A stretch of 64,000 nt of DNA from JAGVPT01 sp049578505. GTDB lineage: Bacteria; Bacteroidota; Ignavibacteria; UBA10030; UBA8401. A program made the position numbers and the translations under genes. The notes under the pieces were generated by a model. It was not told where the DNA came from. It did no database searches and saw only the letters and a program-made list of their open reading frames with translations. Below, piece by piece: positions 8,484 through 15,743 of the stretch (position 1 is the first letter of the stretch; each line of letters starts with the position of its first letter). The stretch covers positions 1 to 64,000 of the forward strand of contig JBAUMC010000020.1 in NCBI GenBank assembly GCA_049578505.1, given 5' to 3'.

Positions 8484-8672
8484 TTCACGCAAAGCCGCCA
8501 TGCTCATCTCGTTCCCAAGCTCCGCTTGGGAACGTGTATCCGACCGATTTTCTCTCTTCGCGAGGCAGGGCATTCAATACGTCTCGTTCCCAAAGAGACT
8601 TTGGGAACGAGATAAGCTCGCAAAGGCCGACCCGTCGTCATCCTGTCCGTTTTTTGCGACTTTGCGTGAGTA
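8484..8672. repeat. Composite repeat: two REP palindromes between inverted TCACGCAAAG ends
   Basis: Palindrome one at 8510-8534 (CGTTCCCAAGC-TCC-GCTTGGGAACG) and palindrome two at 8582-8612 (14-bp perfect arms around AGA). Both belong to the GTTCCCAA family of 3001 and 11860. They are flanked by TCACGCAAAG (8485-8494) and its inverse CTTTGCGTGA near 8660-8670, so the whole block is roughly dyad symmetric. It lies in the 417-base gap between the TM2 gene and the sigma-factor gene. The rest of that gap (8289-8480) should hold the TM2 promoter, but I see no convincing -10/-35 pair. Confidence 0.8.
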
Positions 8673-8690
8673 TTTTCGCGGAGAATGATT

Positions 8691-9926
8691 TCATTTAGCA
8701 GCCAGATGTGCAATATTACTCGAAATAATGGCTTTATCCGCGTTTGTCTTTGCGAGTATCAATGCTGTATGAAAATGTTCCGATGCCCTTGCATTGTCCA
8801 CATCAGCATAAAGGTTTCCCAATAACGAATGGTAAAGATGGTTTTCCTCAAGATGTAATTTTTCAGCTTCAATGATTGCTTCCTTTTTCCCGTTAGCTTT
8901 CGAAAGGGCGTATGTCCTGTTCAACGCCGCAATAGGCGAATATTCTATTTGGAGCAATCTGTTGTAAAGCTGCAAAATGTTTTCCCACTTTTCTTTACTA
9001 TCCGTTTTCTTTGTGTGCCAGTACGCGATGGCCGCTTCCAGATGATACTTCGATAGATGCCTCCCCTTCGACGCTCTGTTGAGATAATACTCTCCCTTGT
9101 CGATTAACTCTTTGCTCCAGAGCCCGGTATCCTGATCTTCATAGAGAACGATTTCTCCGTTATGATTTGTTCGCGCTTCAAATCGCGACGAATGAAAACA
9201 CATCAACGAAAGCAATGCGTTTGCCGAAGGGGTATCGGTCTGCTCATTTTCTGTGAGCATGACATTTAAGCGCATCGCTTCGACGCAAAGTTCTTTCCGC
9301 AATGTTGTGTTTTGGGAGGTGGAGTAGTACCCTTCACTAAAGAGCAAATAAAGCGTAGTCAGAACGGTTTCTAGTCTGCTGTAGATTTCCGTTTTCGCGG
9401 GAAGTTCAACCTCAATTTTTTCAATCTTTAGTTTTTCTTTAGCCCTAGCCAGGCGTTTATAGATGGTCTCCCTGTTCGTTAAAAATGCATCGGCGATCTC
9501 ATCGGCGCCGAATCCGCAAAGAATGTTCAACGAGAGGCCGATCTGAGCTTCCGTTGAAATACAGGGATGACATACGGCGAACATCATCTGCAACTGACTG
9601 TCGCTGATATTTTTGTTCGAAAGGTCAATTTCTATTTCCTGCGATTTCGTTTCCGCTTGTTTTAATTCTGCGGCAACTTTTTGCGCAAAGATTGAATCGT
9701 GTTTTAAAACGTCTTTGGCTTTGTTCTTGGAAACTGCGTAGAGCCATGCAGTAGGGTTTGCGGGGAGGCCTTTGAGGCCCCAGGTTTCGGAAGCTAAAAG
9801 AAAAGTGTCGCTGACGATATCTTCGGCAATTTCAATATGTTCGATGCCAAAAAGCTTGCAGAGCACAGAAATGATCTTCCTGTACTCCGTCCTGAATAAG
9901 TGGGGTATCAGTTCTTGTTCATCCAT
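8691..9926 (-). CDS. RNA polymerase sigma factor, ECF42-type with C-terminal TPR-like extension
   Basis: A 411-residue extracytoplasmic-function sigma factor. Region 2 covers about residues 1-80 (TEYRKIISVLCKLFGIEHIEIAEDIVSDTFLLA, then the WLYAVSKNKAKDVLK segment). Region 4 lies near 110-170 with an HTH (GFGADEIADAFLTNRETIYKRLARAKEKL). The long helical C-terminal extension contains tandem helix pairs (NRTYALSKANGKKEAIIEAEKLH..., NLYADVDNARASEHFHTALILAKTN) typical of the SnoaL-free, TPR-bearing ECF42 group. Members are encoded beside a YCII/DGPF protein instead of an anti-sigma factor, exactly as here (gene at 9980). Targets are unknown; the nearby VOC genes are candidates by position. Confidence 0.9.
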   Translation of the reverse strand: MDEQELIPHLFRTEYRKIISVLCKLFGIEHIEIAEDIVSDTFLLASETWGLKGLPANPTAWLYAVSKNKAKDVLKHDSIFAQKVAAELKQAETKSQEIEIDLSNKNISDSQLQMMFAVCHPCISTEAQIGLSLNILCGFGADEIADAFLTNRETIYKRLARAKEKLKIEKIEVELPAKTEIYSRLETVLTTLYLLFSEGYYSTSQNTTLRKELCVEAMRLNVMLTENEQTDTPSANALLSLMCFHSSRFEARTNHNGEIVLYEDQDTGLWSKELIDKGEYYLNRASKGRHLSKYHLEAAIAYWHTKKTDSKEKWENILQLYNRLLQIEYSPIAALNRTYALSKANGKKEAIIEAEKLHLEENHLYHSLLGNLYADVDNARASEHFHTALILAKTNADKAIISSNIAHLAAK

Positions 9927-9979
9927 ATATGGAAACGCCTCCGCGAGCGACGGAGGCGCTTTTGTTTCCCTTATGCGTT

Positions 9980-10327
9980 TTAGTACATCGGCACGACGGT
10001 TCTTACCTCTACGTTGCCTCCCATTTTCAGAATCGGACAGTCCTTCGAGAGTTCCGCCGCTTCGTCAATGGAGTTGGCTTTCACGATAATGTAACCTCCG
10101 ATTGCTTCTTTAATTTCAACGTACGGTCCATTCGTGATGACATTATTGGGCTTTACCACGCGCCCGTCGGAAGCCAAACGATTCCCCGAACTTACCAATT
10201 TATTCTGTGCGGCGATGCCCCCCATCCAGTCCTGCCATGGTTTCATCATCGATTGCAACTGTTCGGGGGACGGTGGCGGCTCGTTGCTCACTGCGTCCCT
10301 TCTAAAAACCAATAAGAATTCTTCCAT
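9980..10327 (-). CDS. YCII/DGPF-domain protein, ECF42 partner
   Basis: A 115-residue protein of the YCII superfamily (ferredoxin-like alpha+beta fold). It shows the DGPF-type signature in variant form: SDGRVV followed by VITNGPYVEIKEAIGGYIIVKANSIDEAAEL, where 'TNGPYVE' stands in for the usual 'DGPF'. Such proteins are nearly always neighbours of ECF42 sigma factors and may report an unknown signal to them; no catalytic activity has been settled for this branch. It lies just upstream of the sigma gene on the same strand, 53 bases apart, and is probably cotranscribed with it. Confidence 0.88.
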   Translation of the reverse strand: MEEFLLVFRRDAVSNEPPPSPEQLQSMMKPWQDWMGGIAAQNKLVSSGNRLASDGRVVKPNNVITNGPYVEIKEAIGGYIIVKANSIDEAAELSKDCPILKMGGNVEVRTVVPMY

Positions 10328-10360
10328 AATTTTCTATTTTATTTGTTGTTATTGAAACAT

Positions 10361-10464
10361 CCACGAAGTTCACTAAGAAAAACGAAGGGAAAGCATCCTA
10401 TAGATAATCATTCCGTAAATTCTTTGCAAATAGGAGCCTTCGTGTTTCTTCGTGCTCTTCGTGG
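10361..10464. repeat. Facing pair of 9-nt arrays (CACGAAG type)
   Basis: Left array at 10361-10387 has three 9-nt units (CCACGAAGT, TCACTAAGA, AAAACGAAG). Right array at 10438-10464 has three units on the other strand (CTTCGTGTT, TCTTCGTGC, TCTTCGTGG). Together they form an imperfect hairpin in the gap between the YCII and VOC genes. A single degenerate copy of the same motif (GCCACGAAGACACAAAG) lies near 10918-10934. Confidence 0.75.
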
Positions 10465-10474
10465 ATACCATAAA

Positions 10475-10858
10475 TTATTTACTTGAATGCAGTGCTACGC
10501 TATTCCCTTCCGAATCGATAAAGTGAGCCATAAATCCAATATCGTCACTAATCTTTGTTTTGGGCATCGTTACTTTTCCTCCGGCTGCTTTAACTTTGCT
10601 GAGGGCTTTTGCCAGATTGGGATTTCCGTTCAGATAAATCTTTGCACCGTTCACGCTCGGTTTATGCATAGGACCCTGCACGAGGCCGCCGGAGACTTTT
10701 GCGTTCATGTCCGCTGAAGGAAAGAAGGCCATTTTCATGCCCATCGCTTCCTGTTCGTCCATTTTAATGCCGAACACTTTTTCATAGAATTTTTTTGCAC
10801 GTTTGATATCCTTGACAGAAATCTCAAACCAATTAAGTGAATTTTCTTTTGCTGTCAT
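10475..10858 (-). CDS. VOC (glyoxalase/bleomycin-resistance fold) protein
   Basis: A 127-residue single VOC module of paired beta-alpha-beta-beta-beta motifs. The N-terminus NWFEISVKDIKRAKKFYEKVFG and the C-terminal GFMAHFIDSEGNSVALHS strand are family hallmarks; the latter holds the glutamate-like metal position as 'DSEGN'. The family includes glyoxalase I, dioxygenases and drug-binding proteins, so substrate is not predictable. I start it at the ATG at 10858 behind AAAGGGAAG; the longer frame begins with TTG. It is a close paralogue of the gene at 15208-15603, sharing the KVTMPKT and QxxMHKPS segments. Its position next to the ECF42 pair suggests shared control. Confidence 0.85.
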   Translation of the reverse strand: MTAKENSLNWFEISVKDIKRAKKFYEKVFGIKMDEQEAMGMKMAFFPSADMNAKVSGGLVQGPMHKPSVNGAKIYLNGNPNLAKALSKVKAAGGKVTMPKTKISDDIGFMAHFIDSEGNSVALHSSK

Positions 10859-10981
10859 CTTCTTCCCTTTCAACTATTTAATTGAAGTATTATCCGGCGT
10901 TTCTCCGGAATTAAAAGGCTTGCCACGAAGACACAAAGCCTTAGAGGAACGCTCTCTACTGTTGTTTTTGCTTTTCTAAAA

Positions 10982-11662
10982 TTACCACTCAACCCAATTT
11001 CCTTTCGGATGAACCCAGGTCGAGGAAACAGGTTTGGAAACGAACATCGTGTACAATCCGGAGTTTTGAAAATCAGCACCCATATAATGCTTCATCATGT
11101 TCTCCTGGTTCATCCATAGGTCAATTCCCAATACCTCCAAAGTTTCGGGTGAACCCGGAGCTCCCATTCTAACAAAAAACTCGTGGGATATGATTCCTGC
11201 TGCGCGGGCTTGATTCACCTGTTTCCCGATTGCGGTGTTGTGAATAGTTTCCGCACCCTCAAGCGATTTAACTTTCCCTCTTACCAGGCCAACGATCTTA
11301 TCGTTCTTGCCCGTTGGAGAAGGAAAATGGAAATTCAGAAACCCATCCAATTTACTCCATACGACAGCCTCCCTCGAGGCAAACATCATATTACCTCCGG
11401 TTTGAACATCCGTGTTGTTGAAAAACTTATTAAGGCCGTCGAGGCTGTTCCAAATATCCATAAAGAGCAACTCGCCGGTAAAAGAAGCAGCGGCATTTGT
11501 TGGCATAAAGGTCATATGACTCATATCGCCGAGTGCTTTAGCGGCGGCCACGCCTCCCGGATTTCCGGCGGTTTCATTGTGCAATTTACAGGTCGCTTCG
11601 ATGCTGGCTGTCGTTGCTTTCCCCAGAACGGTAAGCAGGTTAAAGGTCATTTTTCCTGTCAT
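10982..11662 (-). CDS. Uncharacterised protein, possible two-module alpha/beta-barrel (ABM-like)
   Basis: A 226-residue soluble protein with no signal or membrane helix. Two similar halves can be seen: each has a helix, a G-x-x-S/P segment and an E-L-L-F-M-D-I-W or E-V-L-G-I-D-L-W strand followed by a helix (LDGLNKFFNN and NQENMMKHYMG). That pattern, ending 'YTMFVSKPVSSTWVHPKGNWVEW', is compatible with tandem dimeric alpha/beta-barrel domains such as antibiotic-biosynthesis-monooxygenase-like folds, but this is inference. AAGGAGAGG supports the ATG at 11662. It sits upstream of the VOC and ECF42 genes on the same strand and may belong to that set. Confidence 0.75.
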   Translation of the reverse strand: MTGKMTFNLLTVLGKATTASIEATCKLHNETAGNPGGVAAAKALGDMSHMTFMPTNAAASFTGELLFMDIWNSLDGLNKFFNNTDVQTGGNMMFASREAVVWSKLDGFLNFHFPSPTGKNDKIVGLVRGKVKSLEGAETIHNTAIGKQVNQARAAGIISHEFFVRMGAPGSPETLEVLGIDLWMNQENMMKHYMGADFQNSGLYTMFVSKPVSSTWVHPKGNWVEW

Positions 11663-11859
11663 ATCCCTCTCCTTAATTGTTACGATGTTGTGAATTATAC
11701 CCTAAGAACGATTGAGATTTCAGAATTGGACAGGGCTGGCAAAATATTTTTGAAGCAATTTCACGTTTGGGATAAGGACTGGACTTTGGCAGGAACAGCC
11801 CTGGAGGATTTTCAGCAGGGGGCTGATCGCGCTTGTGTTAAGCGGGGAGCCAATCTTCT

Positions 11860-11884
11860 CGTTCCCAAGCTCTGATTGGGAACG
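11860..11884. repeat. REP-like palindrome (GTTCCCAA family)
   Basis: Arms CGTTCCCAA and TTGGGAACG around GCTCTGA. Third location of the family seen at 3001 and 8510. It lies 24 bases past the stop codon of the carbonic anhydrase gene and may stop its transcription, though no T run follows on the minus strand. Confidence 0.75.
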
Positions 11885-11908
11885 TAATAGTGATGCCGTG
11901 ACTTTGAG

Positions 11909-12472
11909 TCATGGTATCACTTGACTCTCCGCATTTTCTTGGATGAGATAGAGACGGTTGTCTTCAACCCGGTACAACAGCGGAGCGATCACAATCTTAG
12001 GATACCGCAATCGGAGCCGCTTCACTTCACTCAGAATAAAATCGATTTCATTCCCGATCTCGAACATCGGGGCGAAGTGGGAAAAGTGTTCCTCGGCCGA
12101 TTTCCGCCCCCAGCCCGCCGAGTCGACCAGTCCTTGAATGAATTGCTCCTTGCGTGCATTGAGGTTGACCATGCCGCACTGAGAATGTCCGATCAACGCA
12201 ATGCAACGCACTCCGCCGACGGCGATGGCGTACGAAACTTTGAATTCGCTGTACCTCAAGTTCGCACCGCCGGTGCGAATGATGAATGCAAAATTATCAG
12301 GGATGTGAAGATGCTTCCGGTTGTCCATGCACATTCCTATCAACAGCCGGGCAGTGGTAAAAGGGTCGAAATTTTTCCCGAGGTTATGGTACTCGAGCAG
12401 GAGACCGATAGGGGTCTCACGGTATTGGGGGAGAATATCTTCTCTTGATGTTATCGTGATTAGTCTGTTCAC
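11909..12472 (-). CDS. Beta-class carbonic anhydrase family protein
   Basis: A 187-residue protein of the beta-carbonic anhydrase fold (zinc enzyme interconverting carbon dioxide and bicarbonate). The zinc ligands and catalytic dyad are in place: C48-M-D50-N-R52 and H96-S-Q-C99. The IIRTGGAN segment after the first motif corresponds to the family's 'RNAGN/RTAGA' element, and the ALIGHSQCGM strand is standard. The start is a GTG at 12472 preceded by TTAGGA. It is transcribed alone as far as can be seen. The shorter C-terminal half compared with E. coli Can and a long insertion after H96-C99 put it in a less studied subgroup, so catalysis is likely rather than certain. Confidence 0.85.
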   Translation of the reverse strand: MNRLITITSREDILPQYRETPIGLLLEYHNLGKNFDPFTTARLLIGMCMDNRKHLHIPDNFAFIIRTGGANLRYSEFKVSYAIAVGGVRCIALIGHSQCGMVNLNARKEQFIQGLVDSAGWGRKSAEEHFSHFAPMFEIGNEIDFILSEVKRLRLRYPKIVIAPLLYRVEDNRLYLIQENAESQVIP

Positions 12473-12792
12473 TCAAATCCTAACTTGCCGTGGTACATAC
12501 ACACCATCATAATAGTATTAATTTTTCTTAGCGATGTTCGTCTGCAGATACATGGGGCGGCAGAGCTTTGATCAAAGTAGCAGTTCTCTGCTCTTTTGTC
12601 AAGAGGTGTGGCGAAACAACGGCGTCGTATCCATAAATTCCCGGAGATGTTTGAAATGGAAACGAGTTGGCGTTTATAATTTTATCCGAGCCGTTCAAAA
12701 TTTTGACGCACAGAGGATTATTTCTTTGTAGCCTTCTAGAGGTTTAGCTAACCGCGATTTCATCTCCACATTGTCTGACATCTATCCTTGCA
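12473..12792. other. Gap without recognisable gene
   Basis: About 320 bases between the carbonic anhydrase start and the heptamer array at 12793. Short open frames exist (for example 12534-12731 on the plus strand) but have cysteine- and arginine-rich, non-protein-like composition and no ribosome site. The segment next to 12472 should contain the carbonic anhydrase promoter; it is AT-rich (AATTAATACTATTATGAT on the minus strand) but no clear pair of hexamers can be assigned. Confidence 0.5.
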
Positions 12793-12827
12793 GATCATTG
12801 ATCAGTGTTGATTGCTCATTGTTTCCT
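12793..12827. repeat. Heptamer array (GATCATT type) overlapping a stop codon
   Basis: Five consecutive 7-nt units: GATCATT, GATCAGT, GTTGATT, GCTCATT, GTTTCCT. The TGA stop codon of the membrane TPR gene (12816-12818) lies in the fourth unit, and its last sense codon is in the fifth. Confidence 0.75.
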
Positions 12828-14771
12828 TCTCGCCATCACTCTATACTGATCCGCTTTATCTTTGTCACCGAGCGCTGCGTAACATGCCGCGGTATTGAAA
12901 TATCCTCCCTGGAAATTGGGATCGAGCCGTATCGCTTCGAGAAAATATGGAAGGGCCTTCGAATACTCCTTTTGATTGGCGAAGATGGCTCCGATGTCGT
13001 TCTTGATCTTCGGCGCATTCGGGGCTAATTTTTCAGCTTCATGCAAATAGAAAAGAGCCTCGTCAAAATGTCCAGTCTCCCCGCAAAGCGCGCCGAGCGC
13101 CGCGAGGATTTCGGGGTTCGCCGGTTCGAGACGGGTGAGAGTTTTGTACGCTCCGACCGCTTTGTTGAAATTTCCGGCCGCCTGTTCAGCTCTTGCACAA
13201 TTAAGCCATACCCTAGTGTTCGTCGAATCGAGCGCAACATACCGTTCATAACAGGCCGCTGCCTCGGCATATTCGTGCCTGTCGCGATGATAGATAGCGA
13301 ATTCCTCATTCGCATCGAGGCACGCCTGAACACCCCACAGCTGTTTCTCGTCGAGCAACTCAAACCGCGTTACCGCTCGATGTTCGTCAGCATTGAGCGT
13401 AACCCAGGATCCGGTCTGAATAAAAGTAACGACGCCGAGAATCAAGACGACTCGCTGTCTCATTTCGCCCTCCCCGCCGACAAAGCTCCAGATTGCAACT
13501 GCTGCCACGGGAATTCCGACACTGAAGGGGGCCGCGATATCCCAATCCCTGCTCATCCCGAGCGTGCAATTCAAGACGGCGATCAAACCGGCCCCGCACG
13601 ACATTGCGAGGAGGAGAAACCACTGGTATGTTTCAAAAGGTTTTCTTTTCTTCAACGCCGCGACGATCGCCACCGTGAGAAGTGCAACCGCCGCTGGAGT
13701 GCACAATAAATAGAGATTGGATAATTCCGCCGCATGGCTCAGCGTGAACATGTTGTATGCCTGATGCTTTTCGGCCGGGCCGGTAATCGGAAGGAGGCTG
13801 ACGCTCGCGTCTTCAAAAATCTGCTGGAAATAGGATGGAGAATATCCTGCAAGCAACAACATAGAAATAAAAACGACGCCGGAAAGGAAGAGCGCCACGA
13901 CGGTTGCCGCTACTTCTCTCCGCCGGATTCCGATGTACGCAAGAAATACGAGGGCGGGGAGAAATGCCGCGGCGCCGAAATTCATCGACAACAGGAATCC
14001 GTACGCCGCCATGGGCCAGTAAATCGAGATCCTTTCTTTTAGATAAGCGGCGGCGAGAAGGAGGAACAGAAATATTCCAACATACCCAGGGGCATAATTT
14101 TCGACGTAACCGAAAAAGAGAAGGTTGACTCCTGAAGAGAGAAGAAAGAAAAAGATAAGGACTCTGTCTGTTTCATCCTCGGTGAAGAGTCCAATCCCCT
14201 TCCAGGCGATGACGGCGAAACAAACTCCGGAAAGGATGCTCAGCCAGAGGTAGGCATCCTCGGGAGGCGTCGTGCTTCCCAGAAAAATAAAAAGCCGGGA
14301 AAGGTAAAAAACAAAAACCCCGACAAGCGGTTCACGCGCGAACCCTGTCAGGTTGAGACTTTCAATATTCGCTGGAGCTTTGAGGCTTCGCAGCTGCAAG
14401 TAACCGTCTCCAAGAAAGTAGGTTGCCACTCGGAAATGGACAAAAACCAATGCAAGCGCAGATATTCCGATGAACCCAAATATCCACCGAATCACCGATC
14501 CCCGATCGCCTATCCATGTGACAACCGATCGAATAAGATCAATCAAAAAGAACTGTACGGTAGGGATTAAAAGAATAATCATGGAGATAACGACGGCAGC
14601 TCTGACTTCTGTATCGTAGAAGGCGAGAAAATGAAATCCCCAATTCCATGCCGTCGGCTCAAACGATGCAAGGAGGTCCAGGGCAATAAATGTTCCTACA
14701 AAAAAATAAATGATAGGAAAGATGAGTCTTTCGTCGGTTTCGTCGCTGAGAAGAGCGGGAGGGGTTGACAT
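12816..14771 (-). CDS. Multi-pass membrane protein with C-terminal TPR domain
   Basis: A 651-residue protein with about ten to twelve predicted membrane helices (residues ~10-460) followed by a soluble domain of roughly four tetratricopeptide repeats (e.g. EFAIYHRDRHEYAEAAACYERYVALDSTNTRV split over 34-residue units). The membrane half resembles lipid-linked-sugar glycosyltransferases of the GT-C fold, the TPR half resembles O-GlcNAc or TMTC-type partners; a glycosyltransferase role is inference, because no clear catalytic DxD loop motif can be assigned. I start at the ATG at 14771: a longer frame to 14831 would be translated from a heptamer repeat. Its stop codon lies in another heptamer array. 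Confidence 0.78.
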   Translation of the reverse strand: MSTPPALLSDETDERLIFPIIYFFVGTFIALDLLASFEPTAWNWGFHFLAFYDTEVRAAVVISMIILLIPTVQFFLIDLIRSVVTWIGDRGSVIRWIFGFIGISALALVFVHFRVATYFLGDGYLQLRSLKAPANIESLNLTGFAREPLVGVFVFYLSRLFIFLGSTTPPEDAYLWLSILSGVCFAVIAWKGIGLFTEDETDRVLIFFFLLSSGVNLLFFGYVENYAPGYVGIFLFLLLAAAYLKERISIYWPMAAYGFLLSMNFGAAAFLPALVFLAYIGIRRREVAATVVALFLSGVVFISMLLLAGYSPSYFQQIFEDASVSLLPITGPAEKHQAYNMFTLSHAAELSNLYLLCTPAAVALLTVAIVAALKKRKPFETYQWFLLLAMSCGAGLIAVLNCTLGMSRDWDIAAPFSVGIPVAAVAIWSFVGGEGEMRQRVVLILGVVTFIQTGSWVTLNADEHRAVTRFELLDEKQLWGVQACLDANEEFAIYHRDRHEYAEAAACYERYVALDSTNTRVWLNCARAEQAAGNFNKAVGAYKTLTRLEPANPEILAALGALCGETGHFDEALFYLHEAEKLAPNAPKIKNDIGAIFANQKEYSKALPYFLEAIRLDPNFQGGYFNTAACYAALGDKDKADQYRVMARRKQ

Positions 14772-14780
14772 GTTAGTCTT

Positions 14781-14836
14781 GTGGTCCGAAGTCCTGAGTC
14801 CGTAGTTGTGCGTCCCAAGTCCTGGGTCCAAAGTCG
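14781..14836. repeat. Eight-unit heptamer array (NNNGTCC type)
   Basis: Eight exact 7-nt units: GTGGTCC, GAAGTCC, TGAGTCC, GTAGTTG, TGCGTCC, CAAGTCC, TGGGTCC, AAAGTCG. It begins 10 bases upstream of the start codon of the membrane TPR gene, so that gene has no room for a normal ribosome site outside the array. Confidence 0.85.
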
Positions 14837-14898
14837 GTGGAACGCGGAGGAGCTCAATTCAATATACCAAAGGAGGGACACATGAACAATAGAAGCGG

Positions 14899-15029
14899 GG
14901 TAGTGCTACACTTTGAGTATTCTGAATAAAAAAGATTTGTCATGTCCCCCTAAGGGGGACATCCAGGTTTAATTGCATGGATTCCGGCTTTCGCCGGAAT
15001 GACATTGACTTTCAAAGTATACCACTACC
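14899..15029. repeat. Small inverted-repeat element, type A (GGTAGTG ends)
   Basis: Ends GGTAGTGCTACACTTTGA (14899-14916) and TCAAAGTATACCACTACC (15012-15029) are inverted copies with two mismatches. Inside are the palindromes GTCATGTCCCCCTAAGGGGGACATCC and GGATTCCGGCTTTCGCCGGAATGAC in shortened reading: each has a GTCAT/GGAAT arm, so the whole element is a palindrome made of palindromes. A diverged second copy is at 60990-61168. MITE-like by structure; no target duplication was confirmed. Confidence 0.75.
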
Positions 15030-15041
15030 AGAAGCGGGTGC

Positions 15042-15193
15042 TGGCTCAGATTGTGATTCCCCCGAAAGGGGGTCGAAGACTCGACTCGGCGAGAATCCAA
15101 ATTTTCTCTTTTTGTTTCGCAATGGATGCCCACTTTTCCCGAGGGGATTCCTTCGGAATGTGGGCATGACAATTCTTTATTCAAATTAAGCCA
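15042..15193. repeat. Small inverted-repeat element, type B (TGGCTCA ends)
   Basis: Ends TGGCTCAGATT (15042) and AATTAAGCCA (15184-15193) match the ends of the element at 45790-45900 and at 61181-61461. It carries the pair of inner palindromes around ATTCCCCC/GGGGG and GGATGCCCAC/GTGGGCATGAC, the latter with a 22-nt hairpin inserted in its loop at 15137-15158. It directly follows the type A element, an arrangement repeated near 61000. Confidence 0.75.
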
Positions 15194-15207
15194 CTACTTA
15201 GAAGCGG

Positions 15208-15603
15208 CTAGGCGTTGGAATGAAGGGCGACTTTATTTCCTTCGGTGTCGATGAAGTATGCCATATACCCGATCTGTTTATCAATCAGCGTCTTGGGCAT
15301 CGTTACTTTTCCCCCTGCCTTATCGATGCGGTCGAGCACCAACTGCATATCGGGGTTCGCGTTGAGATATACGATGGCACCCGTTGTGCTCGGTTTATGC
15401 ATCTGGCTTTGGACGAGCGCACCGCTCACCGTTCCATTGTTGCCGTCCGTAGGAAACATCGCCATCTTCATCCCATTCCATTCTCCGGACCGTAAAGCAA
15501 TTTCAAAGATCGTCTCATAAAATTTTGTCGCTCTTTTAATATCGACTGCCGCTATCTCAAAATAGTTTATTGCGTTAGTGTCTTTGTCCATTTTCTTGCC
15601 CAT
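15208..15603 (-). CDS. VOC (glyoxalase/bleomycin-resistance fold) protein, paralogue of 10475-10858
   Basis: A 131-residue single VOC module. INYFEIAAVDIKRATKFYETIF opens the first half and GYMAYFIDTEGNKVALHSNA closes the second; the mid-segment VSGALVQSQMHKPSTTGAIVYLNANPD aligns closely with the paralogue 4.3 kb away. Substrate cannot be predicted. The ATG at 15603 follows AAAGGCGGA, so it is a reasonable start, with an alternative ATG at 15591. The two copies frame the ECF42-carbonic anhydrase-TPR stretch, which may mean they came from one duplication followed by insertion, or that both respond to the same sigma factor. Confidence 0.85.
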   Translation of the reverse strand: MGKKMDKDTNAINYFEIAAVDIKRATKFYETIFEIALRSGEWNGMKMAMFPTDGNNGTVSGALVQSQMHKPSTTGAIVYLNANPDMQLVLDRIDKAGGKVTMPKTLIDKQIGYMAYFIDTEGNKVALHSNA

Positions 15604-15640
15604 AGGATCCGCCTTTCTATTTTTAAATGTATTGTAATTT

Positions 15641-15667
15641 CTCGCGCAGAGACGCTAAGGCGCAAAG
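15641..15667. repeat. Three-unit 9-nt array (GACGCTAAG type)
   Basis: Units CTCGCGCAG, AGACGCTAA and GGCGCAAAG, a degenerate 9-nt series in the gap between the VOC and desaturase genes. Similar GCAAAG words flank the REP pair at 8484-8672. Confidence 0.6.
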
Positions 15668-15743
15668 AAAGATGAATCAGTTAGTCTTTGCAAGCTTGAC
15701 GTCTTTACGGTTCCAATGCACCACGTCTATTAACCTCTCGCTG

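Noticed and set aside
12534..12731. 65-residue plus-strand frame in the gap before the membrane TPR gene
   Set aside because: No ribosome site and no protein-like pattern; opposite strand to all neighbours.
14899..15193. Possible CRISPR array or prophage attachment site
   Set aside because: No equal-length spacers, no cas genes, and the repeats are inverted rather than direct; no integrase nearby.
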